Shown piece after piece: positions 23,611 to 35,079 of a stretch of DNA of 64,000 nucleotides; within the stretch, counting starts at the first letter, position 1; the number at the start of each line of letters is the position of its first letter. A model generated the notes under the pieces. That model saw only the letters and a program-made list of their open reading frames with translations, was not told the DNA's origin and ran no database searches. This DNA comes from Stenogyne calaminthoides. Taxonomy: Eukaryota; Streptophyta; Magnoliopsida; Lamiales; Lamiaceae. The stretch spans positions 3,791,638-3,855,637 of the forward strand of contig JBBCBC010000031.1 in the NCBI GenBank assembly GCA_037126765.1, written 5' to 3'. Both the position numbers and the translations under genes were made by a program.

Positions 23611-26600
23611 TGTTGGAATTTAGAGGCACGTAATCACGTAATACATGTGCAGCGGAATTAAATAGTTCACCAACAACGAACAATTAATTGCATAATTAAA
23701 TACGAGTAAATGTAAATAAAATTTTTACAACAATTTGTACACGGATTCCTCAACTATGGTATCACATAACAATCATTTACTAACTCGCACATATTTGCCA
23801 GTGTTGAATCCTCGAGATGAATTTGCTAGGAAAAATCTAACTTAGAGATTTTATGGAGAAATATGAATTCACGTATTATGAATGTTGGGGTTATACTGAA
23901 AAGTATGTTTTTACTTTGTATAACCAAACTGAATTTTGTTATTTATTTACTGAAATAAACTATTAATCGCTGTTGCATTAAATATGAATGAATGTTATAT
24001 ATATTTATTGCAAATTCGTTCAATAAGTCAGTACGTATTACGTTGTAGTTAATTTGGTGATACCAGATCACGGAAGATCAAATTAACAGCTCCTCGTAAT
24101 TAAGTACAAAATTCAAAACCTAGATGGAAATGAATAAACCATCATGAAAGGTTGAAGTGTAAGACCTAGATTGACTTGTCTTGACCAAGGGATTACACTA
24201 GCGCATTTAGGTGCACTGAATAAGGACCTACAGGAGGACAAATTCTTCGGTACTGAATATACAAGAATTAGACCTCAGTGGTGTGTTGTTTCTTAATCTC
24301 CGTCCCTTAAATAGGATCGTGTGAAATTAATAACTATTGCTTTGACTTATGATGGAAAGAGAGTCAATGTAATTCGATACCTTATATCTTGGCCAATATT
24401 ATTAATTACATGATGATTGCTGACATTTAATACGGAGAATCGAAAATCGTCTTGCTTGATTTGTCCCTTGGTGAGCTTTAACCTTTATCGCACCAAATAT
24501 TGCAAAGGGAAATTTAAGATGGATAATTCGAGTTGTTTTTACTCCAAGGACAAAGATATTAATTAATATAAAGCTTGTTATGCTTAATTAATTAATGAAC
24601 TAATATAATCTTAAATGGAAAAATTTGACCGGAGCCATATTATAGTGAAATCGAAAAGAATAAGATGGATATATTCAATATTAATTTTATTGGAGTAAAT
24701 TAATATTAATGAACTTGAATAATATTTCGCCCAATATTAGAGCTTCATAGTCCATTGAAGGTCTAATCTTAATTTTAAAAATCAAATAGGCCAAAAATAA
24801 AGTCCAATTAATGAAAGAGAGGGAATGAATTTTTAACATTTCCCAAAGATAATTTTTGAAAAAATTCCATGTGAAAAGATTATCTTGATTTTCTTGTAGA
24901 TATTTTATGGAAAGAGATAAATATTGTAGGAATACATAATTATCCCATAAATTCAAGAAGTTTTTTTTGATTCTTTTTTCTTGTTATTTTAAAAAAAATG
25001 GGATAAAAAGGGAAGAGATTTTTATGGAAAATTTAATTAGGAGAAAAGAATATATGAGATACATTCAAGATTTCTTGGAGACCAAGAAAAAGATTTTCTT
25101 CCTTATTTTCCGTTAAAAATGGACTCCCTATTTTAGGGATGAATTTTTAATTTGGGCAATTTCATGTGTTGGAAATATTAGAAATCCAAAAAAGATGGTA
25201 AGATAATATTTTTTGTTTTCTCTTATTAAAGATCCATGCGAATCCTCCCACCCAAGTTATTCGTTGGGTTGGGACATATTTGGGAAGACACTTTGTAGAT
25301 AATCTCGTAACTCTACAAGAGGTATGTCCGTATGTTCCTAGTTCATGTTTAGGATTTACGTGAATTACGGTACGCATGTTGTTTAATTATTATGTTGAAT
25401 TGATTTAGGATTAATTAATGTTAGTAATTAATTATTTAATTTGAATATGAATTTAAAATCATCTCGAATAGATCCAAGCACCCATAATTTTCCCAACAAT
25501 GAATTCCCAAGAGCTCATATATATAGGAGAGGATCAGCTTAAGTCTCAAGCTAACCTAATTAGGAAATAAAATCCCTAATCTTTATTTAAATAAATCTCT
25601 TAGATTTATTTCCCACATATAAAAATCTCTACGGATTTAAATTCCATATATGACAAATCTCTATGATTTGTTTCCATATATATTAAATCCTACAATAATT
25701 TTCCAAATATTATTATTTGGAATTCTTATTTAATTAAATCTAATTTAATTAAATATTAACAATAATTAATTTCAAATTAATCTATTATTAATTTCTTCTC
25801 CATAAATTAAATATTAAATCTAATTTAACATTTAATCAATCAACTATAATTAGTAAACAACCATTACTTGTTGTGTGACCCATAGACCCTCATATATCGA
25901 GCGATTAGTCAAACTAACAATCTTAATTGAACCTAGACAATAAATCAAACATTCTCAATATATGAAGTACGTTGCGAGAAAATGTGCAACTACCTGTAAT
26001 TGAAACATGGGCTATTACGATTTCCTCATTTCATTCGCAAATACTCGATTAAGTCTTGAACATGATGAAGTGTCTATTCAAATAACTTAATCAATTTATC
26101 TCCAATCACTAATTGATCATGTATATCACACTTAGCCACAAAGTCTAAGTTGACGTGCATCGGCCGATGACTTTGATCCAATTATGATGAGAAGATGAGT
26201 ATTCTCTCTAAATCCACTTTGAGGAATGAATCTTATTCTTGCCTCAATTACCACGCACATGCACCTCGTAATGAATCCAATCCAAGTCATATCTACCCAT
26301 AGACGGGTGCAAGCGTCGGTCATGGTCAAAGTTCATCATCCCACACATGTCGTGCGTATTGACCTCAAGTCAAAGGAGTATCGGATCGCTCCCACTAACC
26401 GAGACACCCGTAGACACATATAGTGGAACTACATCAAAACGGTTTCTTGGATGGGTATACCAATATCCTCTAAGGTATTTGTGCATCCATCATGAGATAC
26501 CTAGTATCTCGTAGTAAGTGAGATCTTACTACACTCTCTAAGAGTATGATGCAGATTGCACACCAATCTCCATTGCTTCATCAATATCCCATTCTTGATG

Positions 26601-26838
26601 ATCCTTGATCGGGGCTATTTGAGAATCATGCTTAAGTCATCTGAGTTCTCACAACCTCAATGACAACAATGACTCATGGGATTGTGAGAACTCATCTGAG
26701 TTCTCACAATCAAACATAATATTCAAACAAGCGTATTTCCATACATTAATATTAAGTTAACTATAACATTAATTCAAACTGAATATCATCAAGTATTATG
26801 TCCTTACAAAGGATTGTCTCTAGGACACTAACACTAAC
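23611..26838 (-). repeat. Cop2 LTR (right copy, 5' LTR), split by a solo LTR
   Basis: Starts TGTTGGAATTTAGAGGCACG, is interrupted at 23882, resumes at 25504 and ends CACTAACACTAACA at 26838. Removing the insertion and one ATGAA copy restores collinearity with the LTR at 5194-6778. The right flank (GGCGTTGCG) shows no polypurine tract, as expected for the outer border of a 5' LTR. Confidence 0.85.
23883..25498 (+). mobile_element. Cop1 solo LTR
   Basis: A 1616-bp LTR in the orientation opposite to Cop1-B. It starts TGTTGGGGTTATACTG and ends TTTTCCCAACA, and is flanked by ATGAA on both sides (23878-23882, 25499-25503). There is no internal sequence, so the internal region was removed by LTR-LTR recombination. 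Confidence 0.92.
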
Positions 26839-28264
26839 AGGCGTTGCGTTAGCGACCCGCGTCGGATTGCTGGCTGAACCTCGTCACATCGCCTTGCCTA
26901 TTTTGTTCATCTTCATTTGGAACCTGGACTGTTTCGATTGTTTTGGTTCCTTGGTTGGATTGAATGGATGAATTAATTTGATTAATTGTGATGCGATTTT
27001 GATTATGAATCTTTGGGTTAATTGGGTGTTTGGATTTCGAATTGGATTCGAATTGGTTGGGTGATGATGTAGGGGGACTGTTTTGCAAATTCGATTTGAG
27101 ACAGGCCCTCCCGTGCAAATTTTAGAAATTGCACCTGAGCCCCCATGATTAAAATAAATTAAAATTAAATTTTGGAATTTTATTGGATATAATTCTGAGA
27201 TTAAAATTTCGGTTGGACCGAGACGATTAGTTGGATTAATCATTTTTTTAATAATCATAAAATGAATCTTTAATTAAATTTAAATTCATTTTTAAAAGAA
27301 TTATTAAATCTCACTAAAACGTATTAGTTGGACTAATGACGGACTTAATTAATTGGATTAATTAAAGGTCAAAATATTAATAATGAATTTAATTATTAAA
27401 ACTTGATTTTAAAATTAGATTTTAAAATTGGATTTTAAAATTATGGTTTAAATGATTAAACGGGTTATTAATTCCCACTTGGTTAACATGTTTTATATTC
27501 TGTTAACGCCTTTTACATTCGCATTATAATTGTTTGGGTAGGTGTCGCCCAATACTTGTCGGGCAGTATTATTGTTTGGGTAGACGACACCCATGTAAGT
27601 GTTAGTCCGTATATAAATCATGTTTGGATAGGCGACGCCCAATAATTGCTCAAATGTGATATAGGTTAACATGTTGGATCTCGATTAAGCAATTAATACC
27701 CCGTCTTTAAAACGTTCCTCACTAACATATAGTTTTCTCATTAATTTGATAAGATGTCTTCCATCAAAATTAAAAGTAAATCGGATATTTCGTTCCAATG
27801 AGTACTTAAAGACCCTTATCTTTTGCTCGGATCTACATCTAACGAGACTTTTATAGGGGCATGAAATGTCTCTGCTTGATGGTTATAAACCAACTTAATT
27901 TTGTTTCGCTAGCCCTCGCGGGGAAACAAAGGGTAAGTGACATCAGTCGAACTAGGTTCGACAAACTAGGAATTGCAATTTTGCAATTGGTTTGGAGACC
28001 AACCAGTTATGTTATTGTAATGATGAGCCATCGCTGGGATTATGATAGTAGGAATGTGGATCCTAGTCCATTATAATTTATATTAGATATAAATTCATAT
28101 TCTTCTGATGAGGTCATTGAATATGTGAAAATAATGGAGACAAAATAAACACAAAAGAAAGGCCATGTTTATTTTGATTGTTGAATATTGATCATAGGAA
28201 TTATGTGTTTAATTCCCGTTTTATTTTATTTCTCTTGGTTAGTTGAAATGTATAACTGTTATTG
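26839..28264. other. Unassigned non-coding sequence left of Cop6
   Basis: AT-rich sequence with runs such as GATTTTAAAATT repeated near 27400-27440, no convincing reading frame and no primer-binding site. It may be leader or LTR of the Cop6 element that begins to its right, but I cannot define LTR borders. A short degenerate repeat occurs at 27528-27656. Confidence 0.4.
27528..27656. repeat. Three degenerate copies of a TTGGGTAGGTGTCGCCCAA motif
   Basis: The three copies start near 27530, 27573 and 27627, spaced by 43 and 54 bp. The motif itself is an imperfect inverted repeat (TTGGG...CCCAA). No function recognised. Confidence 0.5.
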
Positions 28265-29874
28265 AGATGTGTTTTGGAAACAAACTAAATTGGCTAGGCC
28301 AAATTTTCTGGACTGGCACCGAAACATGTGTTTGGTGCTAAGGCAAGAAAAGATTGAGTACGTGTTGGACACGTATATCCCAGTTACCCTTAAGGCTGGT
28401 ACTCTGAGACAACCACGTTTGACGTAGCAGCTCAGAAGAAGCATCAAGAGGATGCTTCCTAGGCTCAGTGTGTGATGTTGCTCGACATGACTCCCAATAT
28501 ACATGTGCAACGTAAGAAAATGGATCTCTTCTAGATGCTCCAGCATCTGAAGGATCTCTTTTATTGTGAATCTCATTCTGAGATTTATGAAGTGATGAGA
28601 GATCTGTTCAGATGTCGGTTAGCTGAAGAAGGGAAAATTTCATCTCATATGCTAATGATGATAGGCATAATTTAGAAACTTGGTAATTTAGGCATTGAGC
28701 TAAAATACCAACGTTTTCATCTATGCTATCCTCCAGTTGCTCCTGGATTCATATTTTAGCTTCATTGTGAACTACAATATGAATAAGACGGATGCGACCG
28801 TGCCTGAACTTCACAATGTGCTCAAGACTTTTGAGTTCACTATCACTAAGATGGTGTTCAAAAGAAGGAGCGGGTAAACAAGGATGTGTGCCTCTACTGT
28901 AAGTAGAAGAGGGCACCGGAAGAAGGACTGTAAGGTTTTGGTTGCTGAAAAGAAGACACTAGGTGCTTCTAGCACTAGAACATGTATGTTTGTTATTAAG
29001 ATAAACATGTCCACTAATAGAGCTAACTGCTTAGTATTCGATACCTGATGTGGCTCTCACATTTGCACTAATGTGAAAGGACTCATGTGTCATAGGGCAG
29101 TTAGGGCGGGTGAAGTCGTCTTACACGTGGAAACGGAGCAAGAGTTGCTAACTGACGTGTGGGGACTTATGTGTAAGACTTACCCTTTGATTTTAGATTA
29201 GAACTTAATGATTGTCATTTAGTTTTTTTCTATTACTCGCAACATGTTTTTTGTTACATTATGGATATAATGTTCTTAATATACAAAATAAAAGACTCAA
29301 ACTTAGTAATCATGAAAACCTGACTTACTTATGACATTGTAGAACTTGATCATGTAAATGAGAAAAGAATTGCAAGGTTAAGAAAGTTAGACTACTTAAC
29401 CCTATTCGACTATGAGTCTCATAGAGATTTTGAATCTTATCTCATGGGCAAGATGATCAATAGACCCTTTTCTGGGAAAGGGATGCATGCCAAAGAAGTT
29501 CTAGAGTTGATCTGCAACGATGTTTGTGGATCATTGCCCACTCTAGCTAGGGGTCACTTCGGATACTTCATCACTTTTACTGATGATTTCTCAAGATACG
29601 CATACGTGTATCTTATAAAACACAAATTCGAATCTTTTGAGAAATTCAAAGAGTTTAAGGCTGAAGTAGAGAAGCAACTTGGTAAGAGTATCAAGACTCT
29701 TCGATCGGATCTAGGAGGTGAATACCTTAGCCATGAATTCAATGATTACTTGGAGTTATATGGAATCCAGTCACAATGGACTCCTCCCGGAACACCTCAA
29801 TGAAAGGTGTGTCCGAGAGGAGAAACCAAACCTTGTTAGACATGGTAAGGTCCATGATGAGCTTTTCCTGTTGT
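28265..29874 (+). pseudogene. Cop6: copia gag-protease-integrase remnant, left part
   Basis: Decayed copia coding sequence on the plus strand. Gag-like codons run from about 28285 to 28700 in shifting frames, and a short basic zinc-knuckle-like tract lies near 28910-28935. The protease core VFDT-stop-CGSHIC is at about 29036-29060, where the Gly of DTG is replaced by a stop. Integrase runs from about 29440 to 29874, with the catalytic sequences LELICNDVCG, YFITFTDDFSRYAY and IKTLRSDLGGEY visible. The integrase frame is then cut at 29874 by the Tat4 5' LTR and continues at 63865. It is the oldest layer of the right-hand nest. Confidence 0.8.
29870..29874. repeat. Tat4 target-site duplication, left (GTTGT)
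   Basis: Four of five bases match CTTGT at 63860-63864. Cop6 integrase coding sequence reads on across the joined site. Confidence 0.75.
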
Positions 29875-30510
29875 TGTAGCATGGAATAAATTACTATCCC
29901 ATGGCCCCTATAGTTGCATTCCAAGAGAAACATTCCGAGGTGGCGTCAGCAAAGGGAGGTCACCCTGAAAGGTGAAACACCCAAGTCGCAGAAACAGGGA
30001 GGACGCGTAGCGACCTAAGCAGGTATCAAAGGTCGCAATGTGACATCCACCAGTAAAACGTCCAGGTCGGAGTCCGACCTAGAACAAGTAATGGACAACC
30101 AGATCCAATTAAGGAAAGCATCCGGCAAGCCAGCCAATCCGCCCGGAAATTCCATCCCCCGATTGGTACTCATTAAAGGGGTGATCTCGAATCAGACCAA
30201 GGAAGCGGGCGATCTGCGGGACTGAAGGCACATAACGGGCGCTTTTCCTTATGTAATCTCCCGTCTAGAAGGTGGGATGTATAGTATAAATAGACCGATA
30301 AGGTCACATTTGTAAGGGTTGAACATCTTAGCAGTATAAGCAAATATATTATACACTTATACCTGGCTTGGACGCCCCCGGACGTAGTCTAATTCAAAGG
30401 ACGAACCGGGTCATCAATTATCGTGTTTCCTTTACAGCTTTTGACTGTTATTAGCTATTTTATTTGTTAAATTCATTGTTAAAATAGGCAGATTTTAGCT
30501 AGTTACAACA
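29875..30510 (+). repeat. Tat4 5' LTR
   Basis: Starts TGTAGCATGGAATAAATT and ends GCTAGTTACAACA. Its 636 bp match the 3' LTR in length, with scattered substitutions and few or no length changes. Confidence 0.92.
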
Positions 30511-30511
30511 A

Positions 30512-30530
30512 TTGGCGCCGTCTGTGGGAA
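30512..30530 (+). other. Tat4 primer-binding site
   Basis: TTGGCGCCGTCTGTGGGAA follows the 5' LTR after one base. It differs from the iMet-type site of the copia elements here. The TGGCGCCG start is common in Tat/Athila-type plant gypsy elements. I do not assign the tRNA. Confidence 0.75.
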
Positions 30531-30596
30531 ATACTAATTCATTTTCTTGAAGAACTAATCCAGTTCTAGAAAAGCCCACCCTTCGAAGAAATAGCA

Positions 30597-32350
30597 ATGG
30601 CGGCCAACCAAGGAAACACTCCCCTTTTCAATGAAGTGGAAGCACGTGATGGTGTTGAGGCGTCACAGAGTTCCCACCGCACCCATCGGGCAGCCCCGAC
30701 AGGCTCAGCCAATTGGTGGAACCTGGTCCAGACCCCAGAGGATGCCAAGGCGGTCATTGCTATCCTCAACAAGAAGCGCCCGTTCATGGAAGGCGAGGGG
30801 GATCAACCCTTGGCCAAAAAGACCATTCACGATGCCGGAACCTCCAAAGGCAAGGGCATCATGATCAAAAAGGGACGATCCACAGGTCAATTGGCTTACA
30901 ATGCGGCCAAACATGTAATCGTTCGGACTAATCGGGCCTTGGAAAGACCAGCGGCGTCGAATAATGTGTTCACCCGCCTCGGAAGTCAGGCTGCCCGGAA
31001 AGCTCCGACGGAAGATGGTGATAAAGCCCGTTCCCATCCACGCCCCGCGGAACAGGTGGAGAAGGACCTAATCATGGCCTTAAACATACATCATGGAGGT
31101 ATTCCGAGTGGCTCAAACAATCAAGCGAGGGGTGGCGCGGGATGATGAACGACCCAACAACCCAGCGCGATCTTGGGTCGCCTTATTTGGCAAGAACTGT
31201 CCAACAATTGATGGAAAAGGTGGGGGACCAGAATAGTTCCACGAGAGTAGACGATGGTCTCACCATCCCAGACTCTCCATTAGGAACGATGGTTACTCTG
31301 GCCCCCACCCAGAGGAAAATCAGCATAGCGGCTCTAGATCGCTACAACGGGATCCCAAGGTCCATGTGGCTAAGTACAATTCATACATGGCCTCGATGGG
31401 GGCGTCGGACGCGACAAAGTGTAGGTTGTTTTCCTTGACACTGAGCGACCAAGCCCATATGTGGTACACTTCCTTACCAGCCTTCTCGGTGGACACTTTA
31501 GAACAATTGGCTTGATTGTTCCTAAGTCACTCTAACGCCTTAAGCGCCCAGGCCATAACTAGATAGCGACTCATGAATACGACCAACCAAGGGAAATCGA
31601 GATCAATCCTATGTCAAAAGGATCGACCGGCTTATCATCGAGGGTGACCCCATAAGGGATGAGGCTAAGCTGTTGGGGGCCGTCTCAGGCCTCAGAAAGG
31701 GGACCAAGCTTTGGTGACGTTTGACTACAGATTACCCTACCAGCTACGTCAAATTTCGGAAGCGCGCTAGCGATCTCATCCACACCATGGAATTGTTAGA
31801 GTCCCGACTCTCGGAGACAAAAGAAGTCACAGAACCAAAGAAGAATTCCAAGAAAACCAGGGCTAGTACAAGGCACCCAACAGCTTCAAGCCGTTTGAAG
31901 AATTCATTTCGGTGAAGCTGATGGAGGTATTAGGTATGACGCCCGGTCATATATATGCCCAAATCCAAGGATGGGACATGCTGCACGCTCCCCGCCCCAT
32001 CAAGGACAAAAGCAAAGAAAACCCCAACAAGTTCTGTCACTATCATGCGCAGAAGGGGCATTACACTAGTGAATGCAGGGATCTCTTGAAGCAGCTGTGG
32101 AAACTCTACGAAGATGGACATCTGAACGAGTTTGTCACGAACCCCCGCACAAACGGCCGAGATGGGCATGGCCAACCTCAGGATCGTCAACCCCATCAAG
32201 GAGAACAAGCCCAAGGAGATCCCATTCACGGGGGAGCACGGGGCGAGCTGCCTGTACCTCCAATGCCCGAAGGTGTGGGAGGTCGCGTCATCCATACAAT
32301 CTCGCCTCTCGCCACAATAGGGGGCCTCTCCCCTGCCTCCTCATCAAAAT
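30597..32350 (+). pseudogene. Tat4 gag
   Basis: The first ATG after the primer site opens 182 codons (30597-31145), low-complexity and basic. The nucleocapsid precursor then continues in other frames: a capsid-like stretch near 31320-31520 with YNSYMASMGASDATKC and MWYTSLPAFSVDTL residues, and an intact stretch at 31912-32350. That last part contains KFCHYHAQKGHYTSECRDL (about 32029-32085), a CX2H...HX5C variant of the zinc knuckle seen in this gypsy lineage. At least three frame changes and several stops break the gene. Gag would form the virus-like particle that packages the RNA. Confidence 0.75.
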
Positions 32351-32355
32351 GAAGA

Positions 32356-33483
32356 ATGAAGGCGAAGATCGGGGCAATGGAAAATGCCCAGAAAATGGTC
32401 TTGCCCATCTTAGCTGTCACCGAAGAAACTCATAAGATCGAGTTCGGGGAGGTCGACAAGGCCAGGATTATTTACCCTAACATTGACCCGCTTGTCATCA
32501 AGACCAACATCATGGGAACCACCGTGTGTCGATTGCTGGTCGATGGTGGGGCTTTTTACAATATTCTGTTCAAAAAGACCTTGGACAAACTCGGCGATTA
32601 CGAAGCATACATCACCCCATGCGACCACACGGTGAAAGGCATTGGGAACGCAACTATCAAGCCTCTGGGTATGATTCGCTTGTCTGTGGAGCTGGTGTCC
32701 ACTATAGATGAAAAGTTTAGGAATACTAGGCTTCTAGATTTCCTTGTAATCGACCTCCCGAGCACCTACAACGGTTTCCTCGGAAGGCCGTTTGAGCATG
32801 AGTTTGTTGCGTCCTCCACATATTACTTCTGTGTAAAATTCTCCACCAAGAGTGGGATTGTTGGCATCGTTAAAGGTGACCAAGTGGATGATAGAGGATG
32901 TTTGCTTTACTTTGTGTCTTATTTCAATTCAATGCACACACCTGGCCATCAAGTAATGATGTTAAACAACGAAAGATGCAACAACGAATTAACCGATGAA
33001 AAGATAAACAAGAGAAAGCACGAGGATCTCAACCCTAGGTTGGGTCCCGAACCAGAAGAATTCATGCTCGAAGCTAAAATAGACGACCCAAGAGTGGAAG
33101 GACCCAGGGCAGTGCCTGGGGAAGAGCTCGAAAGAATTCAAGTGGATCCAACTCGGCCTGAGTTGGAAGTGATTATTGGGTCCAAAATTTCCAACGACCT
33201 AAGGATGGATGTGATCGATTTCCTGAAGAAAAACTTGGATGTTTTTGCTTGGTCGCACAAGGACATGGTCAGAATCGATCCTCAGATCGCATGCCACCGC
33301 CTATATATTGATCCAACGAGAAGACCAATAGCTCAAAAAAGAAGAAAATTTGGCCCAGAGAAATATGCTGCCCTCGCGGAGGAGGTGAAAAAGTTACTAG
33401 ATAATGATTTGATCATGCAAGCTGACCAATCGCGATGGGTAGCCAATGTTGTACTTGTGAAAAAATCAAATGGGACTTGGTGA
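32356..33483 (+). pseudogene. Tat4 protease and start of reverse transcriptase
   Basis: A 375-codon open stretch. The protease active site reads RLLVDGGAFYNILF (about 32530-32571): Tat-like elements typically have VDGGSS at this position, so the catalytic Asp is kept and the following Ser is replaced. After a linker rich in charged residues, RT begins near 33290 with HRLYIDPTRRPIAQKRRKF and ends in VVLVKKSNGTW. The frame closes at a TGA (33481-33483) exactly where the family has Arg (CGA codon), and the downstream frame continues with LCIDFTDLNEACPKDFF after a further shift. It looks like one premature stop from a CpG C-to-T change. Confidence 0.82.
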
Positions 33484-34770
33484 CTTTGCATCGATTTCAC
33501 CGACCTCAATGAGGCATGCCCAAAGATTTCTTTCCAATGCCGCACATTGACCATTTAATTGACAACACGGCGGGACATGAAATGATGTCTTTCATGGATG
33601 CATTCAACCGAAAAGAACATGTATTGCTGGAAGAGAATGCCCCCGGCTTAAAAATGCGAGCCATGCCCATCGAGACTAGTCAACCACATGTTCGCCGAGC
33701 AGATAGGCAAGTCGGTAGAGGTATACGTAGATGACATCGTCGTCAAAAGTTTACGAAAGGAGGATCATCTAATGCACCTCGCACAGACCTTCGAGGTCCT
33801 TGGAAGGTACAACATGAGGCTCAATCTGAAGAAATGCAATTTTGGGGTCGAGTCGGGCAAATTTTTGGGCCATCTAGTTAGCAAGCGGGGGATTGAGGCA
33901 AATCCAGCAAAATACAAGCTATTCTAGACATGGGGGCGCCAAGAACAGTGAAGGAGATCCAAAGGTTAACCGAGTGCTTAGCCGCTTTGAACAGGTTTAT
34001 CTCTAGAACGGGGGATAAATGCAAACCCATGTTCGACATGATCCGGAGAAAGTCAAAGTTCAAGTGAACGATGGAGAGCCAAGAAGCACTTGACAAGATC
34101 AAGGACTACTTGGCCATTATCAGAATACTGGCCAAGCCAATCCCCGGAGAGAAACTTTTTTATTTAGATTTAGTCGAAAGAGAAAACTCGGCCAGCGGTA
34201 CTCGTCGAAGCGAAGGTCGCTCACCTTCCCATTTACTTTGTAAGCCAAGCACTGAGCGAGACCGAGCAACGGTACCCCCACATGGAAAAGTTAGCCTACG
34301 CTCTAGTAATGAGCGTGCGAAAGTTGAGGCCATATTTCTTCGATCATCAGGTCGAAGTCCTCACCTCCTTACCCCTCATAACATTCTCCATCGACCGATA
34401 CATCGCCGGTGCCTCAAAAATGGCTAATGAAGTCGGGCCATATGGTGTAATGTACGCACCACGACCTGCGATTAAAGCTCAAGCATTGGCCAATTTCCTT
34501 GTCGAGCTAAATTTCCCACCGGGGGATAGCGGTACAACCAACCCGCCTTGGGAGTTATACATGGATGGGTCCGCGAAGGCTAATAAATCAAGGGCGGGCG
34601 TCTTAATCGATTAGCCCGGATGGAACATCTTTCGTAATGCCATCGCTTTCGAATTTCCCGCTACCAACAACGAAGCAGAGTATGAGGCACTCATTAGCGG
34701 CCTGGAAATGTCCATAGCCATGGGCATAAAAAAGCTCCAGGTATTTCCGACTACTTTGTAGCATTCAAGT
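33484..34770 (+). pseudogene. Tat4 reverse transcriptase palm and RNase H
   Basis: RT continues as FTDLNEACPKDFFPMPHIDH and the SFMDAF motif, then loses about one segment. It resumes as MFAEQIGKSVEVYVDDIVVK (33688-33747), with an intact YVDD box at 33724-33735 and NLKKCNFGVESGKFLGHLVS after it. The RT thumb and connection are fragmented at 33930-34430. RNase H begins near 34545 with ELYMDGSAKANKSRAGVL and continues past a TAG to FPATNNEAEYEALISGLEM (about 34660-34720), retaining the first Asp and the Glu of the active site. The segment between the SFMDAF motif and the MFAEQIGK motif is shorter than in related elements, which suggests an internal deletion. Confidence 0.78.
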
Positions 34771-35079
34771 ATTAGGAGTGTCGGGCCGAGGATGAAAGAA
34801 TGTCGCCTACTAGGAGGTCAATCAAAACATTGTGCTGAAGTTGAACAAATTCACATCAAGTTGGTGCAAAGAGATCGCGAACTTCATGAGCCGATGCATT
34901 AGACGACTTGAAACCGGAGGGCAGCAGAGATGAAGGATGTCACCCTCACTAAAGCTCCCACCTTCCACTACAAATACCTCGGCCGCTACACTCGATGCCC
35001 CCCTACTGGTGGATGACTCTATCATCGACATTACTTGATGTCAGGGACATTCTTGGGGTGGATAGAATTCGGGCAAAAG
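34771..35079 (+). other. Tat4 pol region between RNase H and integrase
   Basis: Degraded coding sequence with no continuous frame; it should correspond to the end of RNase H and the start of integrase. Confidence 0.45.

Larger units (their letters stand above)
5181..26838 (-). mobile_element. Cop2: copia element remnant with nested insertions
   Basis: Two related LTRs in the same orientation (5194-6778 and 23611-26838) both begin TGTTGGAATTTAGAGGCACG and end GGACACTAACACTAACA. Between them, Cop2 material survives only as RT/RNase H debris on the left (6779-8407) and about 165 bp of leader plus primer site on the right (23434-23610). The rest has been replaced by a Gyp3 piece and by Cop1 copies. 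The outer flanks show no matching 5-bp duplication. The left LTR carries a second primer site on its outer side, so the left end is recombinant rather than an original insertion border. Confidence 0.7.

Noticed and set aside
26839..28264. Possible LTR of Cop6
   Set aside because: No TG...CA borders, primer site or second copy could be found, so it is left unassigned.
30705..31037. 110-codon minus-strand frame opposite Tat4 gag
   Set aside because: Shadow of gag; no motif and not in the known antisense-gene position of Tat elements.
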